Assembly: GCF_003350475.1 (NCBI RefSeq)
Contig: NZ_QQAV01000007.1
Span: 186,001 to 250,000 of the forward strand
Length of the DNA stretch: 64,000 nucleotides
Reading direction: 5' to 3'
Source: Pseudacidovorax intermedius
GTDB lineage: Bacteria; Pseudomonadota; Gammaproteobacteria; Burkholderiales; Burkholderiaceae_C
The notes under the pieces were generated by a model. It was not told where the DNA came from, did not search any database, and saw only the letters and a program-made list of their open reading frames with translations. Positions 23,997 through 32,359 of this stretch are shown one piece after another (the first letter of the stretch is position 1; each line of letters begins with the position of its first letter). The translations under genes were made by a program, and so were the position numbers.

Positions 23997-25211
23997 TTAC
24001 AGCCGCGCCCCTTGCAGCAGGCCGCGTTCGGCCAGGTTGGCGATCAGCGCACGCAGGCCGAACTGCCAGGGCGGCGCGGCCTCGCAATGCGTCACGCGGT
24101 TCTGCAGGCGGCCCAGCCAGTGGCTGTGAATGGTCACCACGTCGCCGAGCTTGTGGGTGAAGCCGCCACCGGGTTCATCGCGGTCGTCGATGGGGGCGAA
24201 CAGCGTGCCCAGGAACAGCATGAAGCCGTCCGGGTACTGGTGGCAGGCCGTCGTCTGGCGCACCAGTTCCTCGGGATCGCGGCTGATGCTGGCCATGGTG
24301 TTGATGCCGCGCAGCGTGTAGCCGTCCTCGCCGGCCACCTCCAGATGCACCGTCTCGGCGCGGACCTGGTCCAGGCCGAAGCTGTCGTCGAAGAGCCGGA
24401 TGAAGGGGCCGATGGCGCAGGAGGCGTTGTTGTCCTTGGCCTTGCCCAGCAGCAGCGCGCTGCGGCCTTCGATGTCGCGCAGGTTGACGTCGTTGCCCAG
24501 CGCGGCGCCGACGATGGCGCCGCGGCTGTTGACGGCCAGCACCACCTCGGGCTCGGGGTTGTTCCAGCTCGACTCGGCGCGGATGCCGATGGCCTGGCCA
24601 TGGCCCACGGCCGCCAGCACGGGCGCCTTGGTGAAGACCTCCGCATCGGGCCCGATGCCGACCTCCAGGTACTGCGACCAGAGGTTCTTCTGCTGCAGCA
24701 GGCGCTTCAGCGCCTGCGCCTGGGCCGAGCCGGGGCAGATGTCGGACAAGTCGGTGCCGATCAACGCCGTGACCTGGCTGCGCAGCGCCAGCGCACGGCC
24801 GGCGTCGCCACCGGCCTGCTCCTCGATCACGCGCTCGATCATGCTGGCGGCGAAGGTCACGCCGGCGGCCTTGACCACCTGCAGGTCGCAGGGCGCCAGC
24901 AGCCAGGGCAGGGTGGCATCGCGGCCATCCATCCTGCTGTTCTCCAGAAGCGCCTCGACGCTGCACAGGTACTCGCCGACGGCCGAACGCGCCGCTTGCG
25001 CCGGCTGCTCGGTCTCGAGCAGCGTGCTCATGGTGGGGAACTGCCGGCTCAGGTCGAACACGCCGTCCGGGCGCAGCGCCACCACGGCGGGGCCGGCCGG
25101 CGTACCGGCACGCCAGGCACGGGCCACGAGCGTGCCGGCCAGGCCGTCCATCGGCAGCGCGGGGTGCAGGGCAGGGGGATGCGCCGGCATGGCCGTCGTT
25201 GTCACAGTCAT
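23997..25211 (-). CDS. FAH-family enzyme, probable 2-keto-3-deoxy-sugar-acid dehydratase
   Basis: 404 aa, start ATG 25211. The C-terminal half is a fumarylacetoacetate-hydrolase fold with metal ligands in WNNPEPEVVL (Glu220, Glu222) and GNDVNLRDIE (Asp241). The long N-terminal half and overall length match the subgroup that includes the Caulobacter XylX 2-keto-3-deoxy-D-xylonate dehydratase rather than short FAH hydrolases. It would convert 2-keto-3-deoxy-pentonate to alpha-ketoglutarate semialdehyde. It is preceded 22 bp upstream by the sugar-acid dehydratase whose product it would use. No semialdehyde dehydrogenase is in the window, so the pathway must finish elsewhere. Confidence 0.78.
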   Translation of the reverse strand: MTVTTTAMPAHPPALHPALPMDGLAGTLVARAWRAGTPAGPAVVALRPDGVFDLSRQFPTMSTLLETEQPAQAARSAVGEYLCSVEALLENSRMDGRDATLPWLLAPCDLQVVKAAGVTFAASMIERVIEEQAGGDAGRALALRSQVTALIGTDLSDICPGSAQAQALKRLLQQKNLWSQYLEVGIGPDAEVFTKAPVLAAVGHGQAIGIRAESSWNNPEPEVVLAVNSRGAIVGAALGNDVNLRDIEGRSALLLGKAKDNNASCAIGPFIRLFDDSFGLDQVRAETVHLEVAGEDGYTLRGINTMASISRDPEELVRQTTACHQYPDGFMLFLGTLFAPIDDRDEPGGGFTHKLGDVVTIHSHWLGRLQNRVTHCEAAPPWQFGLRALIANLAERGLLQGARL

Positions 25212-25233
25212 TCAGATTTCCTCGGGACGTCAG

Positions 25234-27015
25234 TCAGTGGTTGTGGCGCGGCGTGCGCTCGGCGATGCGGCGGTACTTCAGGGCCATGTCCAGGGTGGCG
25301 CCTTCCACCAGTTGCCCGGTGTGGCGGCGGTACATCTCCTCCCAGGGGGAATGGCTCGGGGGCAACTGCGGGGCGGGCAGCGCGCGCTGGCGCTGGGCTA
25401 TCTCCTCGTCGGAGAGCAGGGCGTCGCAGCGGCCGGCGTTGAGGTCGACCCGGATCACGTCGCCGGTCTGGAGCCAACGCAGGCCGCCCCCGACGGCGCT
25501 TTCGGGCGACACGTTGAGGATCGAGGGGCTGTCGGCCGTGCCCGACTGGCGGCCGTCCCCGAGCGTGGGCAGCGCCTGGATGCCCCGTTGGATGAGTGCG
25601 TCCGGCGGCTGCATGTTGACCACCTCCGCCGAGCCCGGCCAACCAATGGGGCCGGCGCCGCGCATCACGAGGATGCAGCCTTCGTCGATCTCGAGGGCAG
25701 GGTCGTTGATGCGGGCGTGGTAGTCGTCGGCGCCGTCGAAGACCACGGCGCGCGCCTCGAACACACCTTCGTGTCCGGGCCGGCTCAGGTAACGCTCGCG
25801 GAAGCGCGGCGAGATGACCGAGGTCTTCATGATGCCGAAGTCGAAGAGGTTGCCACTGAGCACCAGGAAGCCTGCATCGGTCATCAGCGGCGCGTCGAAC
25901 GGGCGGATGACTTCGCGGTCGCTGCTCTCGCAGCCCTGGACGTTCTCGGCCACGGTCTTGCCCGTCACGCTGGCGCAGTCGCCATGCAGTCGGCCGGCCT
26001 GCTGCAGTTCCCACATCAGCGCCGGTACGCCGCCCGCGCGGAAGAAGCGCTCGCCCAGGTACTTGCCGGCAGGCTGCATGTTCAGCAGCAGCGGCAGGTG
26101 GTAGGCGTGTTCCGTCCAGTCCTGCGGCCGCAGGTCCACGCCGGCATGGCGGGCCATGGCCATGATGTGCACCTGCGCGTTGCTGGAGCCGCCCGCGCAG
26201 CTGACCACCGACAAGGCATTGAGGAAGCTCTCGCGGCTGAGGATGCGCGACGGCCGCAGGTCCTCGAAGGCCATGCCGACGATGCGGCGGCCCGTCTCGT
26301 AGGCCATCTGGCCGCGCTCGCGGTAGGGCGCGGGAATGGCGGCGCAGCCCGGCAGCGACAGGCCCAGCGCCTCGGCGACGGCATTCATCGTCGAGGCCGT
26401 GCCCATGGTGTTGCAGTGCCCGGCCGAGGGCGCACTGCTGCAGGCGCGCTGCAGGAACTCCTCTTCGTCGATCTCGCCGGCCGCCAGTTGCCGGCGGCTG
26501 CGCCAGATCACCGTGCCGGAGCCCACCAGCTCGCCGCCATGCCAGCCGTCGAGCATGGGGCCGCCCGATAGAACGATGGCCGGGATGTCCACGGTGGACG
26601 CGGCCATGATGCCGGCCGGCGTGGTCTTGTCGCAGCCGGTGGTCAGCACGACGGCGTCGATGGGATAGCCGTACAGGATCTCGACCAGGCCCAGGTAGGC
26701 CAGGTTGCGGTCCAGCGCGGCGGTGGGACGGCGGCAGTTCTCGAAGATGGGGTGCACCGGGAACTCCATCGGAATGCCGCCGGCATCGCGGATGCCGTCG
26801 CGCACACGGCGCGCCAGGTCCAGGTGGATGCGGTTGCAGGGCGACAGGTCGCTGCCAGTCTGCGTAATGCCGATGATGGGGCGGCCCGAACGCAGTTCCT
26901 CGGGCGTCAATCCGTAGTTCATGAAGCGCTCCAGGTAGAGCGCCGTCATGTCGGAACGTTGGGGATCGGCAAACCATTCGCGCGAGCGAAAGCCGCGACC
27001 AGCTCTTTTTTCCAT
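25234..27015 (-). CDS. IlvD/Edd-family sugar-acid dehydratase (xylonate/arabinonate type)
   Basis: 593 aa, start ATG 27015; no clear Shine-Dalgarno is visible but the N-terminus through RSREWFADPQRSDMTALY is typical of the family. Iron-sulfur ligands are Cys60 (DLSPCNRIH), Cys128 (TTGCDKTTPAG) and Cys201 (GHCNTMGTASTMN). The GHCNTMGTASTMN form separates aldonate dehydratases from true dihydroxy-acid dehydratases for branched amino acids. It would dehydrate a pentonate such as D-xylonate or L-arabinonate to the 2-keto-3-deoxy acid. Neighbours (TRAP receptor upstream, FAH enzyme downstream, xylanase later in the operon) support a xylose-derived acid, though the exact sugar is inferred. Confidence 0.87.
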   Translation of the reverse strand: MEKRAGRGFRSREWFADPQRSDMTALYLERFMNYGLTPEELRSGRPIIGITQTGSDLSPCNRIHLDLARRVRDGIRDAGGIPMEFPVHPIFENCRRPTAALDRNLAYLGLVEILYGYPIDAVVLTTGCDKTTPAGIMAASTVDIPAIVLSGGPMLDGWHGGELVGSGTVIWRSRRQLAAGEIDEEEFLQRACSSAPSAGHCNTMGTASTMNAVAEALGLSLPGCAAIPAPYRERGQMAYETGRRIVGMAFEDLRPSRILSRESFLNALSVVSCAGGSSNAQVHIMAMARHAGVDLRPQDWTEHAYHLPLLLNMQPAGKYLGERFFRAGGVPALMWELQQAGRLHGDCASVTGKTVAENVQGCESSDREVIRPFDAPLMTDAGFLVLSGNLFDFGIMKTSVISPRFRERYLSRPGHEGVFEARAVVFDGADDYHARINDPALEIDEGCILVMRGAGPIGWPGSAEVVNMQPPDALIQRGIQALPTLGDGRQSGTADSPSILNVSPESAVGGGLRWLQTGDVIRVDLNAGRCDALLSDEEIAQRQRALPAPQLPPSHSPWEEMYRRHTGQLVEGATLDMALKYRRIAERTPRHNH

Positions 27016-27085
27016 CGCTGTCGATCTGAGAAGAAGGGGGAGGGGATGGAAGCGGCGATGCGGCCACCTCCATCGGGGGGCGCGA

Positions 27086-28108
27086 TTACTTGCTGTCGGC
27101 GGTCGTGCTGCCGCGCACCTTGGCCAGTTCGGCGTTCATTTCGGCCGTTGTGTCCTCGCCGTATTCCTTGCTGAACTTGGCGAGCACCGGCTGCAGCTTG
27201 CTGCGCATCTTGGCCTGCTCGGCCGGTGGCAGTTCGGTGATCTGCATGCCGGCCTTCTTCAGGTCGGCGAGGGCCGTGTCGGAGAACGCGCGGATGGTCT
27301 TGCGTTCATACAGCGTGGCTTCGCGCGCGGCGTCCTGCACGATCTTTTGCTCTTCCGGCGAGAGGCCGTCCCAGGTCTTCTTGGACATCAGCAGCACCCA
27401 GGCGCTGTACATGTGCCGCGACAGCACCAGGTGCTTCTGCACCTCGTAGAACTTGCTGGCCAGGATGGTGGCCGGGGGGTTCTCCTGCCCGTCCACGGCG
27501 GCCTGCTCCATGGCCGTGTACAGCTCGGTGAAGGGCATCGGCGTGGCGTTGGCGCCCAGGGCGTTGAAGGTGTCCAGGAAGAGCGGGCTCTGGATGACGC
27601 GCAGCTTCAGGCCGCTCAGGTCTTCGGCGCGCTGCACCGGCCGGCGCGAGTTGGTGACATGGCGGAAGCCGTTCTCCCAGAACCCCAGGCCGATCAGGCC
27701 CTTCTCCGGCAGCTTGGCCAGCAGCTTCTGGCCGAAGGGGCCGTCCAGCACGGCGTCGGCTTCCTTCTCGTTGTTGAAGCTCAGGGGCAGGTTCAGCACA
27801 CCGAAGGGCTTGACCAGCGACACCAGCGTGGAGCTGTCGGGGATCGTCATCTCCAGCGTGCCACCGCGCAGCGCCGAGGTCATGCTCAGGTCGTTGCCCA
27901 GCGAGCCGCCGGTGTAGACCCGCGCCGTCAGCTTGCCGCCGCTGGCGGCCGCCAGGCGCTCGCCGAAGTACTTCAGCGCCTGAGCCTGCGGATGGTCGTC
28001 GGTGAGGCCTGTGCCGATCTTGAATGCGTGTTCCTTGACCTGTGCAAAAGCGGAGCCGGCCAGCGCCGCCAGCAGCAGCGTCGCCAGGCCCATTGATCTG
28101 ATCTTCAT
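27086..28108 (-). CDS. TRAP transporter substrate-binding protein (DctP type)
   Basis: 340 aa, start ATG 28108 with GGAGA seven bases upstream. A Sec signal peptide MKIRSMGLATLLLAALAGSA is cleaved near AFAQ. Family features are FKIGTGLTDDHPQAQALKYFGERLAAASGGKL, the conserved LRVIQSPLFLDTFNALGANATPMPFTELYTAMEQAAVDGQENPP including the carboxylate-binding Arg, and the long C-terminal helix region. It delivers ligand to the membrane subunits encoded at 22077-23965. First gene of the operon, divergent from the LysR gene 144 bp away. Confidence 0.92.
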   Translation of the reverse strand: MKIRSMGLATLLLAALAGSAFAQVKEHAFKIGTGLTDDHPQAQALKYFGERLAAASGGKLTARVYTGGSLGNDLSMTSALRGGTLEMTIPDSSTLVSLVKPFGVLNLPLSFNNEKEADAVLDGPFGQKLLAKLPEKGLIGLGFWENGFRHVTNSRRPVQRAEDLSGLKLRVIQSPLFLDTFNALGANATPMPFTELYTAMEQAAVDGQENPPATILASKFYEVQKHLVLSRHMYSAWVLLMSKKTWDGLSPEEQKIVQDAAREATLYERKTIRAFSDTALADLKKAGMQITELPPAEQAKMRSKLQPVLAKFSKEYGEDTTAEMNAELAKVRGSTTADSK

Positions 28109-28137
28109 GATGTCTCCAGAATGGAATATGCAGGGGT

Positions 28138-28153
28138 GCGGCAACCTTGCCGC
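28138..28153. promoter_or_regulatory. 16-bp palindrome in the TRAP operon leader
   Basis: GCGGCAA-CC-TTGCCGC is an exact inverted repeat 30 bp upstream of the receptor start codon in the LysR/TRAP divergent gap. It could be an operator or a hairpin in the 5' untranslated RNA. Related but imperfect GGAATGGATGC-like sequences occur near both ends of the gap (28119 and 28240) and could be LysR contact sites. Confidence 0.4.
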
Positions 28154-28251
28154 GATGCGCTGGCCCTCTGTGGAGCCGTACTCGACGCATGCGAAGGCTA
28201 GGTGACGGCCACCTGCCGGTCCACTGACTTTTTCGCTAGCATCCATTCCAA

Positions 28252-29232
28252 ATGCTGATGGGTCCAGACTCGACTTCCGGTAAATCCACGCTGCTGGCGC
28301 AAGTCTCCCGGCTGCGTTTCCGGCACCTTCAGTTCCTGGACATCCTCGGCAAGACGCGCAATCTGCGACTGACGGCCGAGCAGATGTACATCACGCAGCC
28401 GGCCGCCACCAAGGTGCTGATGGACATCGAGGAGATGCTGGAGGCGCGCCTGTTCGACCGCCTGCCGCGCGGTATGCAGCCGAACGAACTGGGCCTGTTC
28501 ACGCTGCGCTACGCGCACGCCGCGCTGGACGGCCACCGCCGGTTCGTGGACGAGTTCAGCACCCTGAAGCAGGGCGGGCATGGCCATCTGACGATCGGCG
28601 CCATCTCGGGCTCGGCGGCGCACCTGCTGATCGCCGCAGTGGCCGAGCTGCAGCGGCTGCGGCCGCTGCTGGTGGTGAAGGTGCTGGAACAGAGCAGCGA
28701 CCAGCTGATCGTGTGGCTGGCCGAGCGCAAGATCGACGTGATGATCGGCCGCTTCACCGACGAGGCCCAGCGCGACCAGTTCCGCTACGAGAACCTGAGC
28801 GGCGAAATGCTGCAGATCACCGCAGGGGTGCACCACCCGCTGCGCGGCCCGAACGCGCCCTCGCTGCGGGAGCTGTCGAACTGGCCGTGGATTCTTTATC
28901 CCCCCTCGACGGCGCTGCGCCGGGTGTCGGACGACATCTTCAGCAGCACGGGCCTCTCGCTCACCTCGGGCATCGTCGAGACGCCGTCCTTCCTCTTCGC
29001 GCTGGAGCTGATGCAGAGCACCACGATGCTGTCGCTGCAGCCCGCCGCCCTGGCCGACAAGTACGTGCGGCGGGGGCTGCTGACGCGCATCGCGGCCGAT
29101 CTGCCGAACCGCATGCCCGATTTCGGCCTGATCACGCTGCAGGGCGAGCCGCCCGGCACGGCGGTGCTGGCCTTCATGGACGTGATCCGCAACCTAGCCA
29201 ATCCGCCGGCCGAAGCGGCGTCGGCGGCCTAG
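28252..29232 (+). CDS. LysR-family regulator of the sugar-acid operon
   Basis: 326 aa, start ATG 28252 (another ATG 6 bp later). The helix-turn-helix is RFRHLQFLDILGKTRNLRLTAEQMYITQPAATKVLMDIEEMLEARLFDRLPRGMQPNELG, closest in style to the GbpR-like LysR branch that controls sugar uptake. The remaining about 230 residues form the periplasmic-binding-like effector domain. Its divergent position next to the TRAP receptor gene suggests it activates the xylonate-type operon in response to the sugar acid. Confidence 0.88.
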   Translation: MLMGPDSTSGKSTLLAQVSRLRFRHLQFLDILGKTRNLRLTAEQMYITQPAATKVLMDIEEMLEARLFDRLPRGMQPNELGLFTLRYAHAALDGHRRFVDEFSTLKQGGHGHLTIGAISGSAAHLLIAAVAELQRLRPLLVVKVLEQSSDQLIVWLAERKIDVMIGRFTDEAQRDQFRYENLSGEMLQITAGVHHPLRGPNAPSLRELSNWPWILYPPSTALRRVSDDIFSSTGLSLTSGIVETPSFLFALELMQSTTMLSLQPAALADKYVRRGLLTRIAADLPNRMPDFGLITLQGEPPGTAVLAFMDVIRNLANPPAEAASAA

Positions 29233-29245
29233 CAGGACGGCGTCT

Positions 29246-29262
29246 CGGCTCGGGCCGAGCCG
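29246..29262 (+). terminator. Possible terminator hairpin after the LysR gene
   Basis: CGGCTCG-GGC-CGAGCCG forms a perfect 7-bp stem 14 bp after the stop codon. No T-run follows, so it may be a partial or Rho-assisted terminator. The rest of 29233-29395 shows nothing else. Confidence 0.35.
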
Positions 29263-29395
29263 CGAGTTCTGGCAGTTCGTTGGCGGCTTCGGAGACCATG
29301 GCGGTGGCCCGAACGCGACGAGCGTCACCCGTCGAATGCGCTGGCGTCCGAAGAATTGCAGGCGTGCTCCCGCGTGGGGAGACGCAGCCGCAGCT

Positions 29396-30295
29396 TCACG
29401 CTCGCTCTGTCCGCGCGTAGTGGCTGGGCGGCTGTCCGACATGCCTGGCGAATGCCACGCTGAATGCGCTGGTGGAGCCGTAGCCGATGTGTTCGGCAAT
29501 CGCCGAAACGGACAGTTCACCACGACGCAGGAGTTCCTTCGCGAGTTCCATCCGCCATGAGAGCAGGTACTCCATCGGTGCGACCCCCACCGTCCGCGTG
29601 AATCGTTCGAAGAAGCCCGACCGCGACAGGGCTGCGATTCTGGCGAGCTGGGCGACCGACCAGCGTCGCTCCACATGCGCATGCATCTGCTTGAGCGCGG
29701 CGGCCAATCGCACATCGCCCAGTCCACGCAACAGGCCTGGCGGGGCGCTTCCCGACGTGGTCGAACGCATGGCCTCGACCAGCAGCATCTCCGCCAGCCG
29801 GGAGCGCATGAAGACCTTGCCCGGCTTATCGTCCGCGGTCTCCTCGCCGACCATCTGCACGAGTTGGGACAGTCGCACCGAGGCGCGCACGTGCACCACT
29901 GTCGGAAGCAGTGACACGAGAAGGCCCGGATCCGCGCAGTCGAAGATGAACGATCCCCCTACCGAGCGCATGTCGGGTGGGCCTGTTCGCTCCCCATAGC
30001 GCAACTCCGGCCCTTCCGGCACCTGGGTGGGGTCCAGGTGGACCGGTGGCACGGGGACGGCGCTCGACAAGGTGAAGGGGGGCGTCGTGGGAAGAAGCAC
30101 GAAGTCGCCGGCGCTGAGCATCGTGGGCTCGTGTCCATCCACGGCCAGCCGGCAGCTGCCTTCCAGCATGACGCAGAAGCTGGGCTGGCCGAAATCGGCG
30201 TAGCGCACCGCCCAGTCGCCCTTGCCGCTGATCAGGTTGGCGAACACGGCCTCGGGCCGAAGCAGCCGGACGATGTCGGAGAGCGGGTCACTCAC
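29396..30295 (-). CDS. AraC-family regulator
   Basis: 299 aa with a GTG start at 30295. An N-terminal cupin-like sensor (WAVRYADFGQPSFCVMLEGSCRLAVDGHEPTMLSAGDFVLLP) is followed by the two AraC helix-turn-helix units, WSVAQLARIAALSRSGFFERFTRTVGVAPMEYLLSWRM and LSVSAIAEHIGYGSTSAFSVAFARHVGQPPSHYAR. The sensor belongs to the group commonly placed beside a short-chain dehydrogenase gene, as here (divergent, 102 bp apart). It probably responds to a small organic molecule and controls that gene. Confidence 0.9.
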   Translation of the reverse strand: MSDPLSDIVRLLRPEAVFANLISGKGDWAVRYADFGQPSFCVMLEGSCRLAVDGHEPTMLSAGDFVLLPTTPPFTLSSAVPVPPVHLDPTQVPEGPELRYGERTGPPDMRSVGGSFIFDCADPGLLVSLLPTVVHVRASVRLSQLVQMVGEETADDKPGKVFMRSRLAEMLLVEAMRSTTSGSAPPGLLRGLGDVRLAAALKQMHAHVERRWSVAQLARIAALSRSGFFERFTRTVGVAPMEYLLSWRMELAKELLRRGELSVSAIAEHIGYGSTSAFSVAFARHVGQPPSHYARTERA

Positions 30296-30397
30296 GATGG
30301 ATGATCGCTAAAAAGATGTGGACTTCCTGGTATCGGGAATCCGGCCAGCTTTCCCTATCGTTGCATCCGAGTCAACCACCGCACCTCGGAGCACGAA

Positions 30398-31141
30398 ATG
30401 AAGACTGTATTGATCACCGGCTGTTCGTCCGGCTATGGCCTGGAGGCCGCCCGTCACTTCTTGTCCAAAGGCTGGAAGGTCATCGCCACCATGCGGACCC
30501 CGCAGCCAGACCTGCTTCCTGCCTCGGACAAGCTGCGCATCCTGCCGCTGGATGTCACGCGGACCGAGAGCATCGACCAAGCGCTGCGGGCGGCTGGTCC
30601 CATCGATGCGCTGGTCAACAACGCCGGCATCGGCCTGTTCGGCGCCTTCGAAGCCACGCCCATGTCCACGGTGCGCGAGGTCTTCGAGACCAACACCTTC
30701 GGCGTCATGGCAATGTGCCAGGCCGTGATCCCGCAGTTCCGTGAACGCGGTGCCGGCATGATCGTCAACGTCACGTCCAGCGCGACTTTGGCCCCGTTTC
30801 CGCTGGTGGCGGCCTACACAGCAAGCAAGACCGCCATCGAAGGCTTCACGGCGTCGCTGGCGCATGAACTCAAGGCGGTGGGTGTGCGAGTGAAGCTGGT
30901 CGAGCCCGGCTACGGGCCTTCCACCCGCTTCACCGCCAACGGCCAGCAGCGCATGCAAGGCCTCATCACGAAGCCGTACGAGCCCTTTGCGCATGAAGTG
31001 TTTGCAGGGTTCGGCGGACTCTCCGCAGTCACAACCGCCACGGATGTCGCCGAAGGCATCTGGGACGCCACCAACGACACCTCCGAGCGGCTGCACTTCC
31101 CAGCGGGGGCCGACGCCGTGGCGCTGGCGCGGGCCAGCTGA
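30398..31141 (+). CDS. Short-chain dehydrogenase/reductase
   Basis: 247-aa classical SDR, start ATG 30398 with GGAG upstream. The cofactor loop is TGCSSGYG, the structural motif NNAG is present, and the catalytic residues are Ser in NVTSSATL and Tyr/Lys in YTASK. It oxidises or reduces a carbonyl with NAD(P)(H); the basic Arg after the second strand (TMRT) suggests NADP. Substrate unknown. Divergent from an AraC regulator, which probably controls it. Confidence 0.9.
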   Translation: MKTVLITGCSSGYGLEAARHFLSKGWKVIATMRTPQPDLLPASDKLRILPLDVTRTESIDQALRAAGPIDALVNNAGIGLFGAFEATPMSTVREVFETNTFGVMAMCQAVIPQFRERGAGMIVNVTSSATLAPFPLVAAYTASKTAIEGFTASLAHELKAVGVRVKLVEPGYGPSTRFTANGQQRMQGLITKPYEPFAHEVFAGFGGLSAVTTATDVAEGIWDATNDTSERLHFPAGADAVALARAS

Positions 31142-31334
31142 CAGAGCGAGGGACAAGGCGTGGGCCGCTGCAACGCGCTTCGCGCCCTCCCTTACTCGTT
31201 TTCCGCATGTCGACCTGAGAACACAGTCGTTCGCAGCAGCGGGGCCACTGCCCAGAATCGGCGCCATCGACAGCCACCCACAACGACCGATCCCTGGCGC
31301 CGCGCCCGCGGCGGGTGCCACGGTCCCGACGCCC

Positions 31335-31922
31335 ATGCCCCCCGTCCTCCTCATCGCCGGCAGCCCTTCGGCGCCTTCCCGCTCCACCGCCTTGCTGCAC
31401 GCCGTGGCCGACCGGCTGGCGCAACGTGACGTGGAGGCGCAACTGCTGCAGCTGCGCGATCTGCCGGCCGCGCCCTTGCTCGCCGCCGATGCGTCGGCGC
31501 CTGCCATCGCACAGGCGGTCGACGCGCTGGCCGCGGCACCGGCCATCGTGGTGGCCACGCCGGTCTACAAGGCGGCCTACAGCGGGCTGCTCAAGGTCTT
31601 CCTCGATCTGCTGCCGCAGACGGCCTTGAAGGGCAAGACGGTGCTGCCGCTGGCCACCGGAGGCAGCCCGCATCACATGCTGGCGCTCGACTACGCGCTG
31701 CGGCCCGTGCTGCAGTCGCTCGGCGCGCGGCACATCCTGCCGGGCGTGTACGCCAGCGACGCGCAGGTGACGCTGGTGCCGGAGGGTGCCTGGCAATTGC
31801 AGGAAGAGCTGGATGTCCGCCTGGCCGAAGCCGTGAATACGCTGGCCGCCGAGGGCTTGCACCTGCCCCCCGTGCACGGCTTTGCGCCGGTGGCGTTTTC
31901 CAGCGTGCGATGTAGCGTGTGA
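31335..31922 (+). CDS. ssuE: NADPH-dependent FMN reductase SsuE
   Basis: 195 aa from ATG 31335; the longer open frame upstream overlaps the SDR gene and is rejected. The flavodoxin-like fold starts VLLIAGSPSAPSRSTALLHAVADRL, with ATPVYKAAYSGLLKVFLDLLPQTALKGKTVLPLATGGSPHHMLALDYALRPVL, matching SsuE. It supplies FMNH2 to the monooxygenase SsuD encoded 437 bp downstream, and might also serve the monooxygenase at 7551. No strong ribosome site is visible. Confidence 0.9.
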   Translation: MPPVLLIAGSPSAPSRSTALLHAVADRLAQRDVEAQLLQLRDLPAAPLLAADASAPAIAQAVDALAAAPAIVVATPVYKAAYSGLLKVFLDLLPQTALKGKTVLPLATGGSPHHMLALDYALRPVLQSLGARHILPGVYASDAQVTLVPEGAWQLQEELDVRLAEAVNTLAAEGLHLPPVHGFAPVAFSSVRCSV

Positions 31923-32033
31923 CGCTGCCTGTCGGCGTCGACCTCGTCCTTCCTTTGCCCTTCGTTTCCCTCGAATTCCTTGCGATGGCGCTGCCCTGGC
32001 TGTGCCGTCGCATACCTGGACCCGGAGATCGCC
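31923..32033. other. First part of the ssuE-ssuD gap
   Basis: No coding signal. A pyrimidine-rich stretch (CTTCCTTTGCCCTTCGTTTCCC, about 31950-31972) could be part of a promoter or upstream site for the ssuD-led group, but no convincing -35/-10 pair was found. Confidence 0.3.
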
Positions 32034-32300
32034 ATGAGCCTTCCCGCCCTGCGGCGCACCGACGCCGATCCGAGCTTCCCTCCCTCCGAAAGCGGCCGCG
32101 TTCTCTCGCAGACGGCCCTGCGCATCATCGGCGTCACAGCCGTGGCCTGGGACGTGCGCCTGGGCAATGTGCGACCAAGTCGCCTGCCCGTTGCGCGGTC
32201 GGCCGGGCCGCTGCGCGCGCTCCAGCGCCTGCGCGCTGGCGGCGCCAGCCTGCCAAGGCCGCCGGCCGTGCCCGCCTCGGCGCTTGCCCATTCCTGGTGA
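32034..32300 (+). CDS. Possible small protein upstream of ssuD (unrecognised)
   Basis: An 88-aa open frame starts at ATG 32034, eight bases after CCGGAG. The first half (MSLPALRRTDADPSFPPSES, then RVLSQTALRIIGVTAVAWDV) has plausible composition; the second half is Arg/Pro/Ala-rich and looks like random GC-rich translation. I do not recognise it. It may be a real short gene or leader in the ssu group, or a chance frame. Confidence 0.28.
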   Translation: MSLPALRRTDADPSFPPSESGRVLSQTALRIIGVTAVAWDVRLGNVRPSRLPVARSAGPLRALQRLRAGGASLPRPPAVPASALAHSW

Positions 32301-32359
32301 TGCGCTGACTGCCTGTCCGCGAGACCCCCGTATTCCAGGAAAGAGAAAGAAAGCCCCCC

